Shown here: in pieces, positions 9,313-18,816 of the stretch
Position numbering within the stretch: the first letter of the stretch is position 1
How the letters are laid out: each line of letters starts with the position of its first letter
Assembly (NCBI RefSeq): GCF_000970685.1
Contig: NZ_LAJB01000007.1
Coordinates: 496,001-560,000, forward strand
Reading direction: 5' to 3'
DNA length: 64,000 nt
Origin: Domibacillus indicus
Lineage (GTDB): Bacteria; Bacillota; Bacilli; Bacillales; Domibacillaceae
Translations under genes and position numbers: made by a program
Notes under the pieces: generated by a model
What the model saw: the letters and a program-made list of their open reading frames with translations, nothing else
Database searches by the model: none
Told to the model about the DNA's origin: nothing

Positions 9313-9342
9313 AAAAGACCACCTCCGAAGAAATGGTCTTTT
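9313..9342 (-). terminator. Hairpin terminator, probably the original tRNA-Val terminator
   Basis: AAAAGACCA pairs with TGGTCTTTT and the minus strand then continues as a T-run. It lies 48 bp outside the left attachment site, where the terminator of the minus-strand tRNA-Val gene would have stood before the element inserted. Confidence 0.65.
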
Positions 9343-9389
9343 CCGCTTACACCTTTGCTATATAAGGTTTTAAAGCTATTGAAACATTG

Positions 9390-9432
9390 ATGATTCCTAC
9401 TGGGTTCGAACCAGCGACCTCTACCCTGTCAA
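9390..9432. repeat. Attachment site at the left element boundary (partial tRNA-Val 3' end)
   Basis: These 43 bp are identical to 29478-29520, which form the 3' half of the intact tRNA-Val gene. Identity stops sharply at both ends. Only the T arm, acceptor 3' side and part of the anticodon arm are present, so this copy is not a functional tRNA. It is the distal att site of the integrated element. Confidence 0.92.
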
Positions 9433-9979
9433 TATCGATTTACAAAAATAGATTAGTTTAGCTGAGATAATTAAATTTTTAAAGCTTTATATATTAAGGA
9501 TTTTTCAAATTTTTAAATGAGCTTAATAAAATAAATTCAGTTAAAAAAATTAAATATGTGATCATTCGTGTTAGCAAGTTGGTTGGCGGGTGGTCTGTTA
9601 CAATCAATTTAAGTGTTACAGGTTAATACAGCTAATAATTTTAGCTCTAAGTTCTATTGTTCTCACCACAGCTTACTTGTTACCGAAGAGATAATTTATA
9701 AAAATATAGTAATGTATTTATCAAAACATTTAGATATTTGAACTCATATAGTCCTGTATTCAAATCATTAACTCAATTCCAACTATACTAACCCCATCCC
9801 AATTAGAGAATCAACCTTTAAAAATCTTTCTACAACCAAAGCATCTGTCAGTTAAATAAGAATCTCTAACTATATTACTTTTTAATCGCTATTGCATTTA
9901 GATGATTGTCCAACTTTTTCACCTTCCTTACATACTTCATAGACAGGTTCAATTTTTTCATAGCACCTTCTTTTGCTTC
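9433..9979. other. A+T-rich element end without a recognisable gene
   Basis: About 550 bp between the left att site and a gene remnant. No open frame with a ribosome-binding site or familiar motif was seen on either strand. Confidence 0.6.
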
Positions 9980-10174
9980 TCATTGGGTTAGTAAATTGAA
10001 AGCTTTGATCACTCGTTCCGTCCCCTGATTGTATAGCTCTTCTTCGTATGTATTTACAGCTCTCTCCCTCATTTTTAGTCTTTCCTTTTTCTTCACAGGA
10101 ACAAATTTACCACTCTGGTACTCCTTAATCAATTCACCTAAGTTCAGATAAAACGCCATCCATGGGGAAAACAA
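9980..10174 (-). pseudogene. Gene remnant read into from the distal end of the CRISPR array
   Basis: The frame of 64 codons has no ribosome-binding site, and its apparent start lies inside the last CRISPR spacer. The first 17 nt of the last repeat are read as coding sequence, after which unrelated sequence ending AVNTYEEELYNQGTERVIKAF continues. The segment YEEELYNQGTE resembles the start of the small protein at 27426-27584 (YEEELKNQGFE). It therefore looks like the 3' remains of a gene interrupted where the array ends. A relation to the C-terminal part of Rpn/PD-(D/E)XK transposase-like proteins is possible but unproven. Confidence 0.5.
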
Positions 10175-13006
10175 CGCTTGCCTTGAATAATCTAATCCCT
10201 CTAAGTTCAGATAAAACGGGCTTACAAATGGGCGTATTTGGGTGGCGTGGCAATTTATATCCCTCTGAGTTCAGTTAAAACGATGTATGGGAATGGCTTG
10301 GATGGTTAGATCTAAATAATTTATATCCCTCTAAGTTCAGATAAAACTACAGTGAAGCGCCGCACGGACAAAAATTTTATCCATTTACATCCCTCTAAGT
10401 TCAGATAAAACGCAAACTTGCGTACAACTTGCAAAAAGTTTAGCCGAATTTACATCCCTCTAAGTTCAGATAAAACGACTTCATCTTCATTCTTTAAATT
10501 CTTGCCTATTCTATTTACATCCCTCTAAGTTCAGATAAAACAATCATCCTAATTTCATCAATGAAAATCCTGTCACATTTACATCCCTCTAAGTTCAGAT
10601 AAAACGCACCCCTCTCTTTTTATGTAGTTAGTTTATATTTATATTTACATCCCTCTAAGTTCAGATAAAACGAATCGATTTAGGAATGTCACAGCCGCGC
10701 GGCAAACATTTACATCCCTCTAAGTTCAGATAAAACAGCAGCAAATCAAAGATGAACTTGACGTTGATTTAATTTACATCCCTCTAAGTTCAGATAAAAC
10801 CTTCGTACAGCTGAATATATTCTTCTACATGCTTCATTTACATCCCTCTAAGTTCAGATAAAACTCCATTGTTCCGTTTTGTGCAGAAAGCAATTTCACA
10901 TATTTACATCCCTCTAAGTTCAGATAAAACAAGAATATTGCTTCTGTAATTAGAAGGTATATTCAAATTTACATCCCTCTAAGTTCAAATAAAACCGATT
11001 TGGATAGCGATTCTGGTTGTATTTGTGATTATTTACATCCCTCTAAGTTCAGATAAAACATGAAGCCATTTTATATGACCGATGGTGTGAAATTAATTTA
11101 CATCCCTCTAAGTTCAGATAAAACTTAACTTCTCCTCTCGCTCAATTAACGCTTCTTTCATTTACATCCCTCTAAGTTCAGATAAAACTTTCATGGGGTT
11201 ACTGTAAAATAATATTTACCAAAATTTACATCCCTCTAAGTTCAGATAAAACGAATCCAGGTCAGAAGTTCTCAGGATATAACATCACATTTACATCCCT
11301 CTAAGTTCAGATAAAACTACCCGTGGAAATGATGGATTTGACACGGTGAACTAATTTACATCCCTCTAAGTTCAGATAAAACAGGAATTAGGTTCAAAAG
11401 GAATTGTAAATCGCATCGTATTTACATCCCTCTAAGTTCAGATAAAACACAAGCTGCGCCGATTCCTACCGGCACATTAAAACTATTTACATCCCTCTAA
11501 GTTCAGATAAAACGATGAGCCTGGGCGTGCAGAAACCATTGATATTCTATTTACATCCCTCTAAGTTCAGATAAAACGCACAGCTATTACAACAGAGAAC
11601 TATGAAAAGATGGATTTACATCCCTCTAAGTTCAGATAAAACAATCGCCATCTGCAAAGGAAATGGAAACCCCGTCAAATTTACATCCCTCTAAGTTCAG
11701 ATAAAACAGCCTGGATTCAAGCTCTTACTTCATGATGGCGGTGAAATTTACATCCCTCTAAGTTCAGATAAAACATGCGGAAATTGGGGCTTGTGTTCAG
11801 TCTCATCATCCAATTTACATCCCTCTAAGTTCAGATAAAACATCACAAGAAAAGAGCGGCGAGAAGTTATTTAGTTGATTTACATCCCTCTAAGTTCAGA
11901 TAAAACCGCTTTTTCTGCGGATTGATACATAAGGTCCTTCGTAATTTACATCCCTCTAAGTTCAGATAAAACACAAAAGCCGGTTCCTGTTCCAGATCGT
12001 CCAGGCGTATTTACATCCCTCTAAGTTCAGATAAAACCAAGGCAGCCTTAACGGGCGTCTTGCGGTTCGATGAAATTTACATCCCTCTAAGTTCAGATAA
12101 AACTGGATCGGTACTATTTTTTAAAGACGTACCTAATTTATTTACATCCCTCTAAGTTTAGATAAAACTTTCTTGATGCCGTTTCAGCCTGTTTTCGCTT
12201 ATTCATTTACATCCCTCTAAGTTCAGATAAAACTGATCTGGATGAAAACGGCAAGGCATCGGAAAACATTTACATCCCTCTAAGTTCAGATAAAACCGGC
12301 GCATCCCCACAGATTACCGCAGACGGTGATTTATTTACATCCCTCTAAGTTCAGATAAAACCACTTGCCGAAGCTCTTGAATACACTTTCCGTATGATTT
12401 ACATCCCTCTAAGTTCAGATAAAACGGTCATTGGTGGATTTAATGCGATTCTCTCGTTTTTATTTACATCCCTCTAAGTTCAGATAAAACCGACGCACCT
12501 ATCAAGCGAGCGATCTTGCTGAATACATTTACATCCCTCTAAGTTCAGATAAAACGTTATGACAGGCAGACAAGGGTATGGAAAAACGAATTTACATCCC
12601 TCTAAGTTCAGATAAAACCGCTACCACTAAATAAAGACCGTCACTTGCTTTAAATTTACATCCCTCTAAGTTCAGATAAAACGGGGAAAACGGCTTTTGC
12701 CATTAACTTAGCGATGAAATTTACATCCCTCTAAGTTCAGATAAAACAAGCGCCCTCTCGAACCCATATGTGCTGTTTACGGATTTACATCCCTCTAAGT
12801 TCAGATAAAACTTTCAGACGCATCGAACGAGATTGAGCAATATAGACATTTACATCCCTCTAAGTTCAGATAAAACCGATGCTCGCGACAATGAGAGAAG
12901 CCGTGCAACCGAATTTACATCCCTCTAAGTTCAGATAAAACGATTAACCCTAGCCAAACTCAATCTGCTTGTATTGAATTTACATCCCTCTAAGTTCAGA
13001 TAAAAC
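10126..13006 (-). CRISPR. Type I-B CRISPR array, 45 repeats and 44 spacers
   Basis: A 29-bp repeat, on the transcribed minus strand beginning GTTTTATCTGAAC and ending GGATGTAAAT, recurs every 63-67 bp, leaving spacers of about 34-38 bp. It resembles the 29-nt repeats of clostridial type I-B systems. Forty-one repeats are canonical or differ at one base (variants ending at 10995 and 12168). The four lowest-coordinate repeats are degenerate, and the last (10126-10154) keeps only its first 17 nt. Degeneracy marks the old, leader-distal end, so the leader is at the cas2 side and transcription runs right to left. All spacers differ, with no internal duplications noticed. Confidence 0.98.
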
Positions 13007-13199
13007 CCCCTGAATTCTGGTTTCAAAACCCATTCTCATCAATAGTTTAGCTGGATCAAAGTATTTTTCGTTGCCGTAAATCGAGAATTAGGAATGACAG
13101 CTTGATTAAAAACCAGCATAAACCTTTGTGATATAAGGCCTCAAGCTCAATCATAAAAAAATCGATCTACTGCAAATCATTCTTTATATCCTTATTATA
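13007..13199 (-). promoter_or_regulatory. CRISPR leader
   Basis: The 193 bp between the cas2 stop and the first intact repeat are A+T-rich, lack an open frame and adjoin the conserved end of the array. They should contain the array promoter and the integration signals read by Cas1-Cas2. Confidence 0.8.
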
Positions 13200-13460
13200 C
13201 TATAAGAACAAGTCTAAATCGTTTTTCGAAGAACCATATGTGACTTTTTTTAAATGCTTCGGGTTAGCAATTTGATATACGTATAATGAATCATCTGCTC
13301 CCATAATTTCTTCAAGAGAAGCCAGACATTCTTGCAGTTTTCCTTTCGTAATTTCCCCTTCAAATACTGAATTTTGCGTCCAATCTAAATAAGCACGCAG
13401 TTTTTTACACATCTTAGACGTACGTTTCTCATTCACGTCATACGTAATAATGACATACAT
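13200..13460 (-). CDS. cas2: CRISPR-associated endonuclease Cas2
   Basis: This 86-residue ferredoxin-fold protein starts MYVIITYDVNEKRTSKMCKKL, with the conserved early Asp (D9) after the first beta strand and the typical YQIANPKHLKKV C-terminal segment. Cas2 forms the central dimer of the Cas1-Cas2 spacer integrase. It begins 1 bp after cas1 and is the last cas gene before the leader. Length is normal for the family. Confidence 0.96.
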   Translation of the reverse strand: MYVIITYDVNEKRTSKMCKKLRAYLDWTQNSVFEGEITKGKLQECLASLEEIMGADDSLYVYQIANPKHLKKVTYGSSKNDLDLFL

Positions 13461-13461
13461 G

Positions 13462-14445
13462 TTACCACCACGCTTTCAATGGCTTATAATCTTCATCATC
13501 AACTAAGTGTTTAATCAGTTTATAGCATTCTAATCGAATTAAGTGCCTATACGATGTTTTTCTCTTTAGTACCCGGTGATTGACTGATGTTTTCATTTTC
13601 TCTTCAAATGCCACTATAAATTTTTTACGACCTTCTTCATTTAAATAACAAATCTCCTCCTCTATATAATCGAAATGTTTTGTTGTTATCACCCTTTTAT
13701 TAATGAGTGAAAAGATCATTGAATCAATAATAAGAGGTTTATAGATTTCCGCCAAATCCAGGCTCAGCGAAAAACGTTTGACAGAAGGCTCATGCAAATA
13801 GCTGACCGTCGGATTCAGTTGGGTGCGGTATAGCTCGGATAACACAGCCTGATACATCATCGTATTGCCAAAAGAAATAAGTGCATTTAACGGATCACGC
13901 GGCGGCTTTTTTTCTCGTTTTTCAAAAACAAAACCATATTTAATTATGTTGTTAAATGCACTGTAATAGAGCTGCCTGATTCTTCCCTCAATGCCCATTA
14001 ATTCATTAATTGTTTTTGCCATTTGTAGCTTCTGGCTTTCTAATAAAATAGCGGTAATAATCTCTTCTGTTGCCGGTCGGTGTCTTCGCAGGTTGCGCAG
14101 CATGTGGTGAACAGCTCCATATAAAAATTGATGAGCAAGATACATTCGCTTCAACCGATCTTCATAGTGGCCGCATTGCTTCACCAGCAGAAAACCGGAT
14201 ACCTGTTTTTCACGTGGATAATACGTTCCTGCATAAAAACCATAATAGTTATACACATGGATACAAATATCGTGTTGACTTAAAAAGTTTAACAATTTTG
14301 TATTGAGATCCACTTCACCAAATACATGAAGGTTGCGAATCTTTTCAACCGGCAGTGGCTGCTTCTGTTCATCTGCGTTGATGAAATAAATGGTATTGTT
14401 TTTCCGCTGAATCCGTCCATTTGAAAAAATATAATGATCACGCAT
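13462..14445 (-). CDS. cas1: CRISPR-associated integrase Cas1 (type I-B)
   Basis: About 327 residues. The metal-binding triad is visible: Glu in GIEGRIRQLYY, His in YLHEPSVKRFSLSLDLAE and Asp in the same segment (DLAEIYKPL). Cas1 catalyses insertion of new spacers at the leader end of the array. The ATG at 14445 (MRDHYIFSNGRI) is preferred over one three codons upstream. It overlaps the end of cas4 by 8 bp, so translation is coupled in the adaptation segment cas4-cas1-cas2. Confidence 0.96.
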   Translation of the reverse strand: MRDHYIFSNGRIQRKNNTIYFINADEQKQPLPVEKIRNLHVFGEVDLNTKLLNFLSQHDICIHVYNYYGFYAGTYYPREKQVSGFLLVKQCGHYEDRLKRMYLAHQFLYGAVHHMLRNLRRHRPATEEIITAILLESQKLQMAKTINELMGIEGRIRQLYYSAFNNIIKYGFVFEKREKKPPRDPLNALISFGNTMMYQAVLSELYRTQLNPTVSYLHEPSVKRFSLSLDLAEIYKPLIIDSMIFSLINKRVITTKHFDYIEEEICYLNEEGRKKFIVAFEEKMKTSVNHRVLKRKTSYRHLIRLECYKLIKHLVDDEDYKPLKAWW

Positions 14446-14956
14446 CATCGTCATCTACCTCCGTGGCATAACAAAATGAATGATATGAACATGACTTACA
14501 GTAAGGGACTTTAATAGGCTTTATTGGTTTTGCTTGTTCTAAAATCGTATAAACATCCGCGATTGCTTCTTTGATTTCTTTTATTTCCTCTTCACCCAGA
14601 TGAATTTCATTCGTTTTTCGTTCTTTAGGATAACTGACTAGACCAATTTTATGAATTCTTCGCAGCTGAAGCTGGTAAAGATAAAAGAGCATTTGCAGGC
14701 GGTCTGCCTGCTTCATTTTTGATGAGTTTTTTACTTCTCGCACATATTCTCCATCTATTGCATCGATTTTAAATTGCCCATCCACGATAATCTCTTTCTT
14801 CATCAACTTCGGATATGAAGTATCATGTAAAACAGATCCTTCAAGCACTTTATCGGATTCGTCTTCCATTCGAATTCCATGCTTATAAAGCCATAGCTTA
14901 CGCTTGCACAATGCATAGTACTGAAGTTCAACACCGCCAATGGTTTGGTTTTGCAT
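14438..14956 (-). CDS. cas4: CRISPR-associated exonuclease Cas4
   Basis: This 172-residue RecB-like nuclease has an N-terminal cysteine in ALCKRKLWLYKHGI, the nuclease core with DG-x-Y-VREVKNSSKMKQADRLQMLFYLYQLQ, and a C-terminal iron-sulfur cysteine cluster PYCKSCSYHSFC. Cas4 trims prespacers and helps select those with a proper PAM. It begins 12 bp after cas3 and overlaps cas1. All four expected cluster cysteines are present, so it should be functional. Confidence 0.95.
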   Translation of the reverse strand: MQNQTIGGVELQYYALCKRKLWLYKHGIRMEDESDKVLEGSVLHDTSYPKLMKKEIIVDGQFKIDAIDGEYVREVKNSSKMKQADRLQMLFYLYQLQLRRIHKIGLVSYPKERKTNEIHLGEEEIKEIKEAIADVYTILEQAKPIKPIKVPYCKSCSYHSFCYATEVDDDDA

Positions 14957-14968
14957 CGTTGTTCCTCC

Positions 14969-17176
14969 TTATGAAAAGGCATCTGGCTTATCTTTTAGTT
15001 CAAGTCCTTTGTCAAATGAATAAGGACACTCTGCTACAAATATATCTTTAAAATCAGCTGGTATACCGTTTCGCCAGACTGTCAACTCATGATATTTAAT
15101 TTGTGAATGATAGATATTCACACTCAACCGGGTAATCTCCCTGCGTATCCGCCTTTTCTCTTTCAAGTCACTTAATTGTTCGTAATGTTCGAACAAAGAA
15201 AAAGCCTCATTTTTGAAAATATCAATTGGAATAACCTGCACCTGCCGAATGTCTCTCATTAAATTTTGCGCTTGTCTGCTATCGATTTCATACGGACTCA
15301 TGTGCTTGAGTTCATATAGCGTATTCCGAAAAACTTTTTTAAACTCAGTTCCTTCCAGTTCGTCTTCATCATACAGCGTTTCAATCATCTGCATTTTGGA
15401 TGATTCTTTTAAAACGGTGCCATCTATAATTTGAATCATTTTCTTGCTTCGGTCGAAAATATCTTTATCATAAATGCCCCCGCGGCCAGTCTCGTCTGCA
15501 GTGTAAACATGAACATTCGGCACATTTATGGGCTTCTCTCCTTTTCGATTACAGCGTCCGAGACGCTGAAATAAGCTGTCCAGTGAAGAAAGTTCGGTAT
15601 AAAGACGATCAAAGTCGATATCAAGGCTTGCTTCAACTAATTGCGTGGTCACCCAGATGCCAGGTTCATTTCCTTTTTTTGCAAAGTCCATAATGGCTTT
15701 TTCTTTGATCGACCGGTCCCGTTGCAGAAAGCGGGCATGAAGGAGATGAACATTGCTGCTTTTTTCATCCAGTTTCTCGTACATCTCCATTGCCTGTGCA
15801 ATCGTATTGCAGATAACTAATACTTTTTTTGTTTCTCCGTCACTCTCTATGTTGTCTATGGCATCCAAAATACTTTCATCATGAACACGGATATGATGCC
15901 GTAAAACCTGATCATCAAAGAACTGATGCTGGATGAGCGAGATGCGGCTCCTGCTCATAATCCGCTCCAACTCTTTTTTGTACAAATGTGGCATTGTAGC
16001 CGTCATAATCATAAAACGTCCGCCTACTTGATCAATCATTTCAAGCGCTCGAATGAGCAGCGCGGCAATACGCGGATCGTATGCCTGCATTTCATCAATA
16101 ACAACTTTTGCTCCAGCTAATGTAGCCAATTCTTTTTCAAATCCTCGGTAATAGAGGGGGAATTTCATAATTTGATCAATTGTTGAAATAATCAGCTTGT
16201 TCGCAAATTGTCTGGTTTGGTTATAGACCACTTCAATATCTTGCTGCTGCTCGCTGTTTTCTTCATCGAGATAATCCATGCTGGATGAATGAAGCAGGCC
16301 AATCGCTTCTTCTCCCTCTTCCGATATATTCGAAAATCCAATCTTGTTTTTCACCCGGTCATACATTGCGTTAATACTTGTGCGAAGAGGAAGTGTAAAA
16401 AAGCCTTTTTCTTCTCCAATCCAAAGCAAGCCCGCTTCTGTTTTTCCCATTCCAGTTTGTGCTAGCGCCAAAATATGCTTATCACGATTTTCTTCAGCAA
16501 ATACCTGCAAGTCCCTCTTCGGCTTCTTGATTTCTTTTATAAAATACCGGTCTACATATTCCGATACATGATAACCTGACGCCAGTTCAATAGGCAGTCC
16601 AGCAGAAGCACTGTGATCCAGCCGGTGAAGCAGTCCTTTGACCATGATATAGCGGTAAAACAGCTCACCGTCATGATGGGTGAAACGGTTTTTTAAATAA
16701 TTCAATGAAATCATTTGAGGTTTTTCTGAAATAGGATGCGGGAATTCTGTTTTAATCTCTTTTAATAAGGATTGTACATTTTGAAGAAAAGAACTTTTTA
16801 AAATATCCCGGTCAAACCGGTCATTTTTCTCATGATGATAACCAATTGCCTGTACCATCATTTTCTTTTCCTCCTTTGTAAAAGACCATTGGTGGAAAGG
16901 CAAAAATAAAACAGATAAGTAGTTGTGGCGTACAGTCTCCTGGAAAGGAACGGGCAGCGGGGGGTCGTTTAATACTTGTCTAATCTTGTTTTGAAACACA
17001 GGTTCCGCTTTACCGATGTCATGATAAAGAGCGGCATTCCAAAGTAATAACCAGTCCGTTTCACTCATCGTACAATATTTTTTTCTATTTATTTCGTACA
17101 GTTCCTCATATCTCTTTAAGAGTTCAGACGTGTGTGCATAAATAGATTCCTTTGGGTTTGACTTGGCATATAACAT
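14969..17176 (-). CDS. cas3: CRISPR-associated helicase-nuclease Cas3
   Basis: The 735-residue protein combines an N-terminal HD nuclease domain (His15, then His52-Asp53 in LYHDIGKAEP) with a superfamily 2 helicase: Walker A TGMGKTEAG near residue 245, DEMQAYDPR as the DEAD-like box, MTATMPH as motif III and QRLGRCNRKG as motif VI. It is recruited by Cascade to the R-loop and degrades target DNA. HD and helicase motifs look intact, so interference should be active. It starts 45 bp after cas5 and is followed 12 bp later by cas4. Confidence 0.96.
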   Translation of the reverse strand: MLYAKSNPKESIYAHTSELLKRYEELYEINRKKYCTMSETDWLLLWNAALYHDIGKAEPVFQNKIRQVLNDPPLPVPFQETVRHNYLSVLFLPFHQWSFTKEEKKMMVQAIGYHHEKNDRFDRDILKSSFLQNVQSLLKEIKTEFPHPISEKPQMISLNYLKNRFTHHDGELFYRYIMVKGLLHRLDHSASAGLPIELASGYHVSEYVDRYFIKEIKKPKRDLQVFAEENRDKHILALAQTGMGKTEAGLLWIGEEKGFFTLPLRTSINAMYDRVKNKIGFSNISEEGEEAIGLLHSSSMDYLDEENSEQQQDIEVVYNQTRQFANKLIISTIDQIMKFPLYYRGFEKELATLAGAKVVIDEMQAYDPRIAALLIRALEMIDQVGGRFMIMTATMPHLYKKELERIMSRSRISLIQHQFFDDQVLRHHIRVHDESILDAIDNIESDGETKKVLVICNTIAQAMEMYEKLDEKSSNVHLLHARFLQRDRSIKEKAIMDFAKKGNEPGIWVTTQLVEASLDIDFDRLYTELSSLDSLFQRLGRCNRKGEKPINVPNVHVYTADETGRGGIYDKDIFDRSKKMIQIIDGTVLKESSKMQMIETLYDEDELEGTEFKKVFRNTLYELKHMSPYEIDSRQAQNLMRDIRQVQVIPIDIFKNEAFSLFEHYEQLSDLKEKRRIRREITRLSVNIYHSQIKYHELTVWRNGIPADFKDIFVAECPYSFDKGLELKDKPDAFS

Positions 17177-17221
17177 ATAATTCTCCTTCAGAAAAGGACC
17201 GGCCGAAGCCGACCCAATGGA

Positions 17222-17929
17222 TTAATGATGAAAGAATACAGCATGATTTTCATCGTCGATATAAAGAGGAAACTCTTCTGTCTCAACAATTGTTTGGTCT
17301 TTCTCTGCAAACGAAACAGCAATCTTATCCCAAACCCGAACACCCTTCACAATTCTGTACACCCAATTCAGTTTATAAGGCATCCCATAAATATCACTTT
17401 CGGATGCTATAGGCAAAGGCACAAAGGCGCTGTGTGTAAGCTCACAGCTGTCCGTTTCTTCCAGCTCCACGATATCGCAGCCATCCACCCGTACAAGATC
17501 TTCATGGCGGCCAAGGCTGATAAAAGCTGATGATGCCAAGATGGATTCGCATATCTGCTCAAGCACAGTTTCTTCCGCTTGCACAAAAATCACAAGCTGG
17601 ACATGGTATAGCAAATGCCTGTAAATCGGCATCGTCGTGATTTGATTAAATTCTCCCTTCACACCTGGCAGTCCGGCAGCTGTCAGCGCGAATTCAGGTG
17701 TTGTATCACTTTTAAAAAAGTAATACGTCTGATAGTCATTGATCATACCGGTGTGGGTTCCCTGAATACATAGTTTCATATCAATCAATGATGTGGCACC
17801 CATGACCGCATGAAGCATTCCTTTTACAGTAGCAAAGGGCGGAAGGGGATAGGTTTCCGATACTTTAAGTGCATGGGGCTTTTTATAACAGGCTGTTTCT
17901 TGATACAGCTTCAGCCGTAGTGCTTTCAT
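17222..17929 (-). CDS. cas5: Type I-B Cascade subunit Cas5
   Basis: This 235-residue RAMP protein has the family N-terminus MKALRLKLYQETACYKKPHA and the Cas5 segment SETYPLPPFATVKGMLHAVMG. Cas5 binds the 5' handle of crRNA and helps recognise the PAM. The frame extends further upstream into cas7, but the ATG at 17929 overlaps the cas7 stop by 4 bp (ATGA), the same coupling as in the two preceding genes, and fits the family start. It resembles the Cas5t branch found with Cst1/Cst2-type Cascade. Confidence 0.93.
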   Translation of the reverse strand: MKALRLKLYQETACYKKPHALKVSETYPLPPFATVKGMLHAVMGATSLIDMKLCIQGTHTGMINDYQTYYFFKSDTTPEFALTAAGLPGVKGEFNQITTMPIYRHLLYHVQLVIFVQAEETVLEQICESILASSAFISLGRHEDLVRVDGCDIVELEETDSCELTHSAFVPLPIASESDIYGMPYKLNWVYRIVKGVRVWDKIAVSFAEKDQTIVETEEFPLYIDDENHAVFFHH

Positions 17930-18816
17930 TGGCCCGCATCCGCATAATAAGCGGAAACTCCTTGCTTTAGGTGTCCAAAAAAGGATTCTACATTTCCTGC
18001 TTCGCACAAGCTGCCAATTTCCCCGTCATTCTCAAATACTCCTTTTATATAGCCGATACGGGTCTGGTCTTTGATGGAACTGCCTCCAAACGTTGTATCC
18101 AATGTATCCTTTAAAATGTCCGTTTCAATCAGCCAGTTTTTCATATCATGATTCAGCATGAGACGGCCTAGAAAGAATGGATTAGCTACATCATATACGC
18201 CCCCAATGACAAACAAAGGAGCAAGTGATTCCTGGCGTCCGCGAATGTTACGATTTAATAGTTTAATAACATCTAAAAATTCATGCATTCGCTTTGTTTT
18301 TTCTTCCGGAGACAGCTCAATATCTAGGTCTTTCCCAACCCGGTTCATATCGATGGTGATGGTATAAGCATATAGACTCTCATGCTGCTCAATGTTCGCA
18401 AGATTCGGTGTTTCGCCGATTCGTTCAGCCATTCCCATATTATTCAAAAATTCCATATCACTGCGATATGGCTCCATAGAAACAGCATGAGATAAGCGGG
18501 CAACCGCCGGGCGTTTTTTCGACTGCTTCGCTGTTTTCAAATAACCGAACAAGTCCATTTCTACCGAATCATTAATCGATGTGTTTTCTTTAAATTGAAG
18601 CGTTCCTTTTGTTTTATCGACCGTGTCCAGATTCCAGCCAAACCACTCATTACCGAGCCGCACTATATCATACCGGATGCTTTGACGGGAGGCGAATGTA
18701 TACACGTTTCCATCTGCCCGGTGAAATTTTTTGAGTTCAGAAATATTCCCGATTCCTTCCCCATAATTTAACGAATTTGCTCGAAAAATAATTGACATTG
18801 TCATGGCTTTGCTCAT
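17926..18816 (-). CDS. cas7: Type I-B Cascade backbone subunit Cas7 (Cst2/DevR family)
   Basis: This 296-residue protein starts with the Cst2/DevR-type segment IIFRANSLNYGEGIGNISELKK (within residues 8-30), followed by the conserved FASRQSIRYDI block. Later segments include RPAVARLSHAVSMEPY and the basic thumb region LNRNIRGRQES. Several copies coat the crRNA spacer and form the Cascade backbone. It overlaps cas8b by 4 bp upstream and cas5 by 4 bp downstream, pointing to translational coupling of Cascade subunits. Confidence 0.93.
   Translation of the reverse strand: MSKAMTMSIIFRANSLNYGEGIGNISELKKFHRADGNVYTFASRQSIRYDIVRLGNEWFGWNLDTVDKTKGTLQFKENTSINDSVEMDLFGYLKTAKQSKKRPAVARLSHAVSMEPYRSDMEFLNNMGMAERIGETPNLANIEQHESLYAYTITIDMNRVGKDLDIELSPEEKTKRMHEFLDVIKLLNRNIRGRQESLAPLFVIGGVYDVANPFFLGRLMLNHDMKNWLIETDILKDTLDTTFGGSSIKDQTRIGYIKGVFENDGEIGSLCEAGNVESFFGHLKQGVSAYYADAGQ

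Noticed and set aside
9391-9432. Second tRNA-Val gene
   Set aside because: Only the 3' half is present; the D arm and acceptor 5' side are missing, so it is an attachment-site remnant.
10126-13006. Many short frames within the CRISPR array
   Set aside because: They follow the repeat period and lack ribosome-binding sites; the array explains them.
17180-17221. Extra regulatory RNA between cas5 and cas3
   Set aside because: Only a short imperfect hairpin is seen in the 45-bp gap; it may be a processing site but there is no support.
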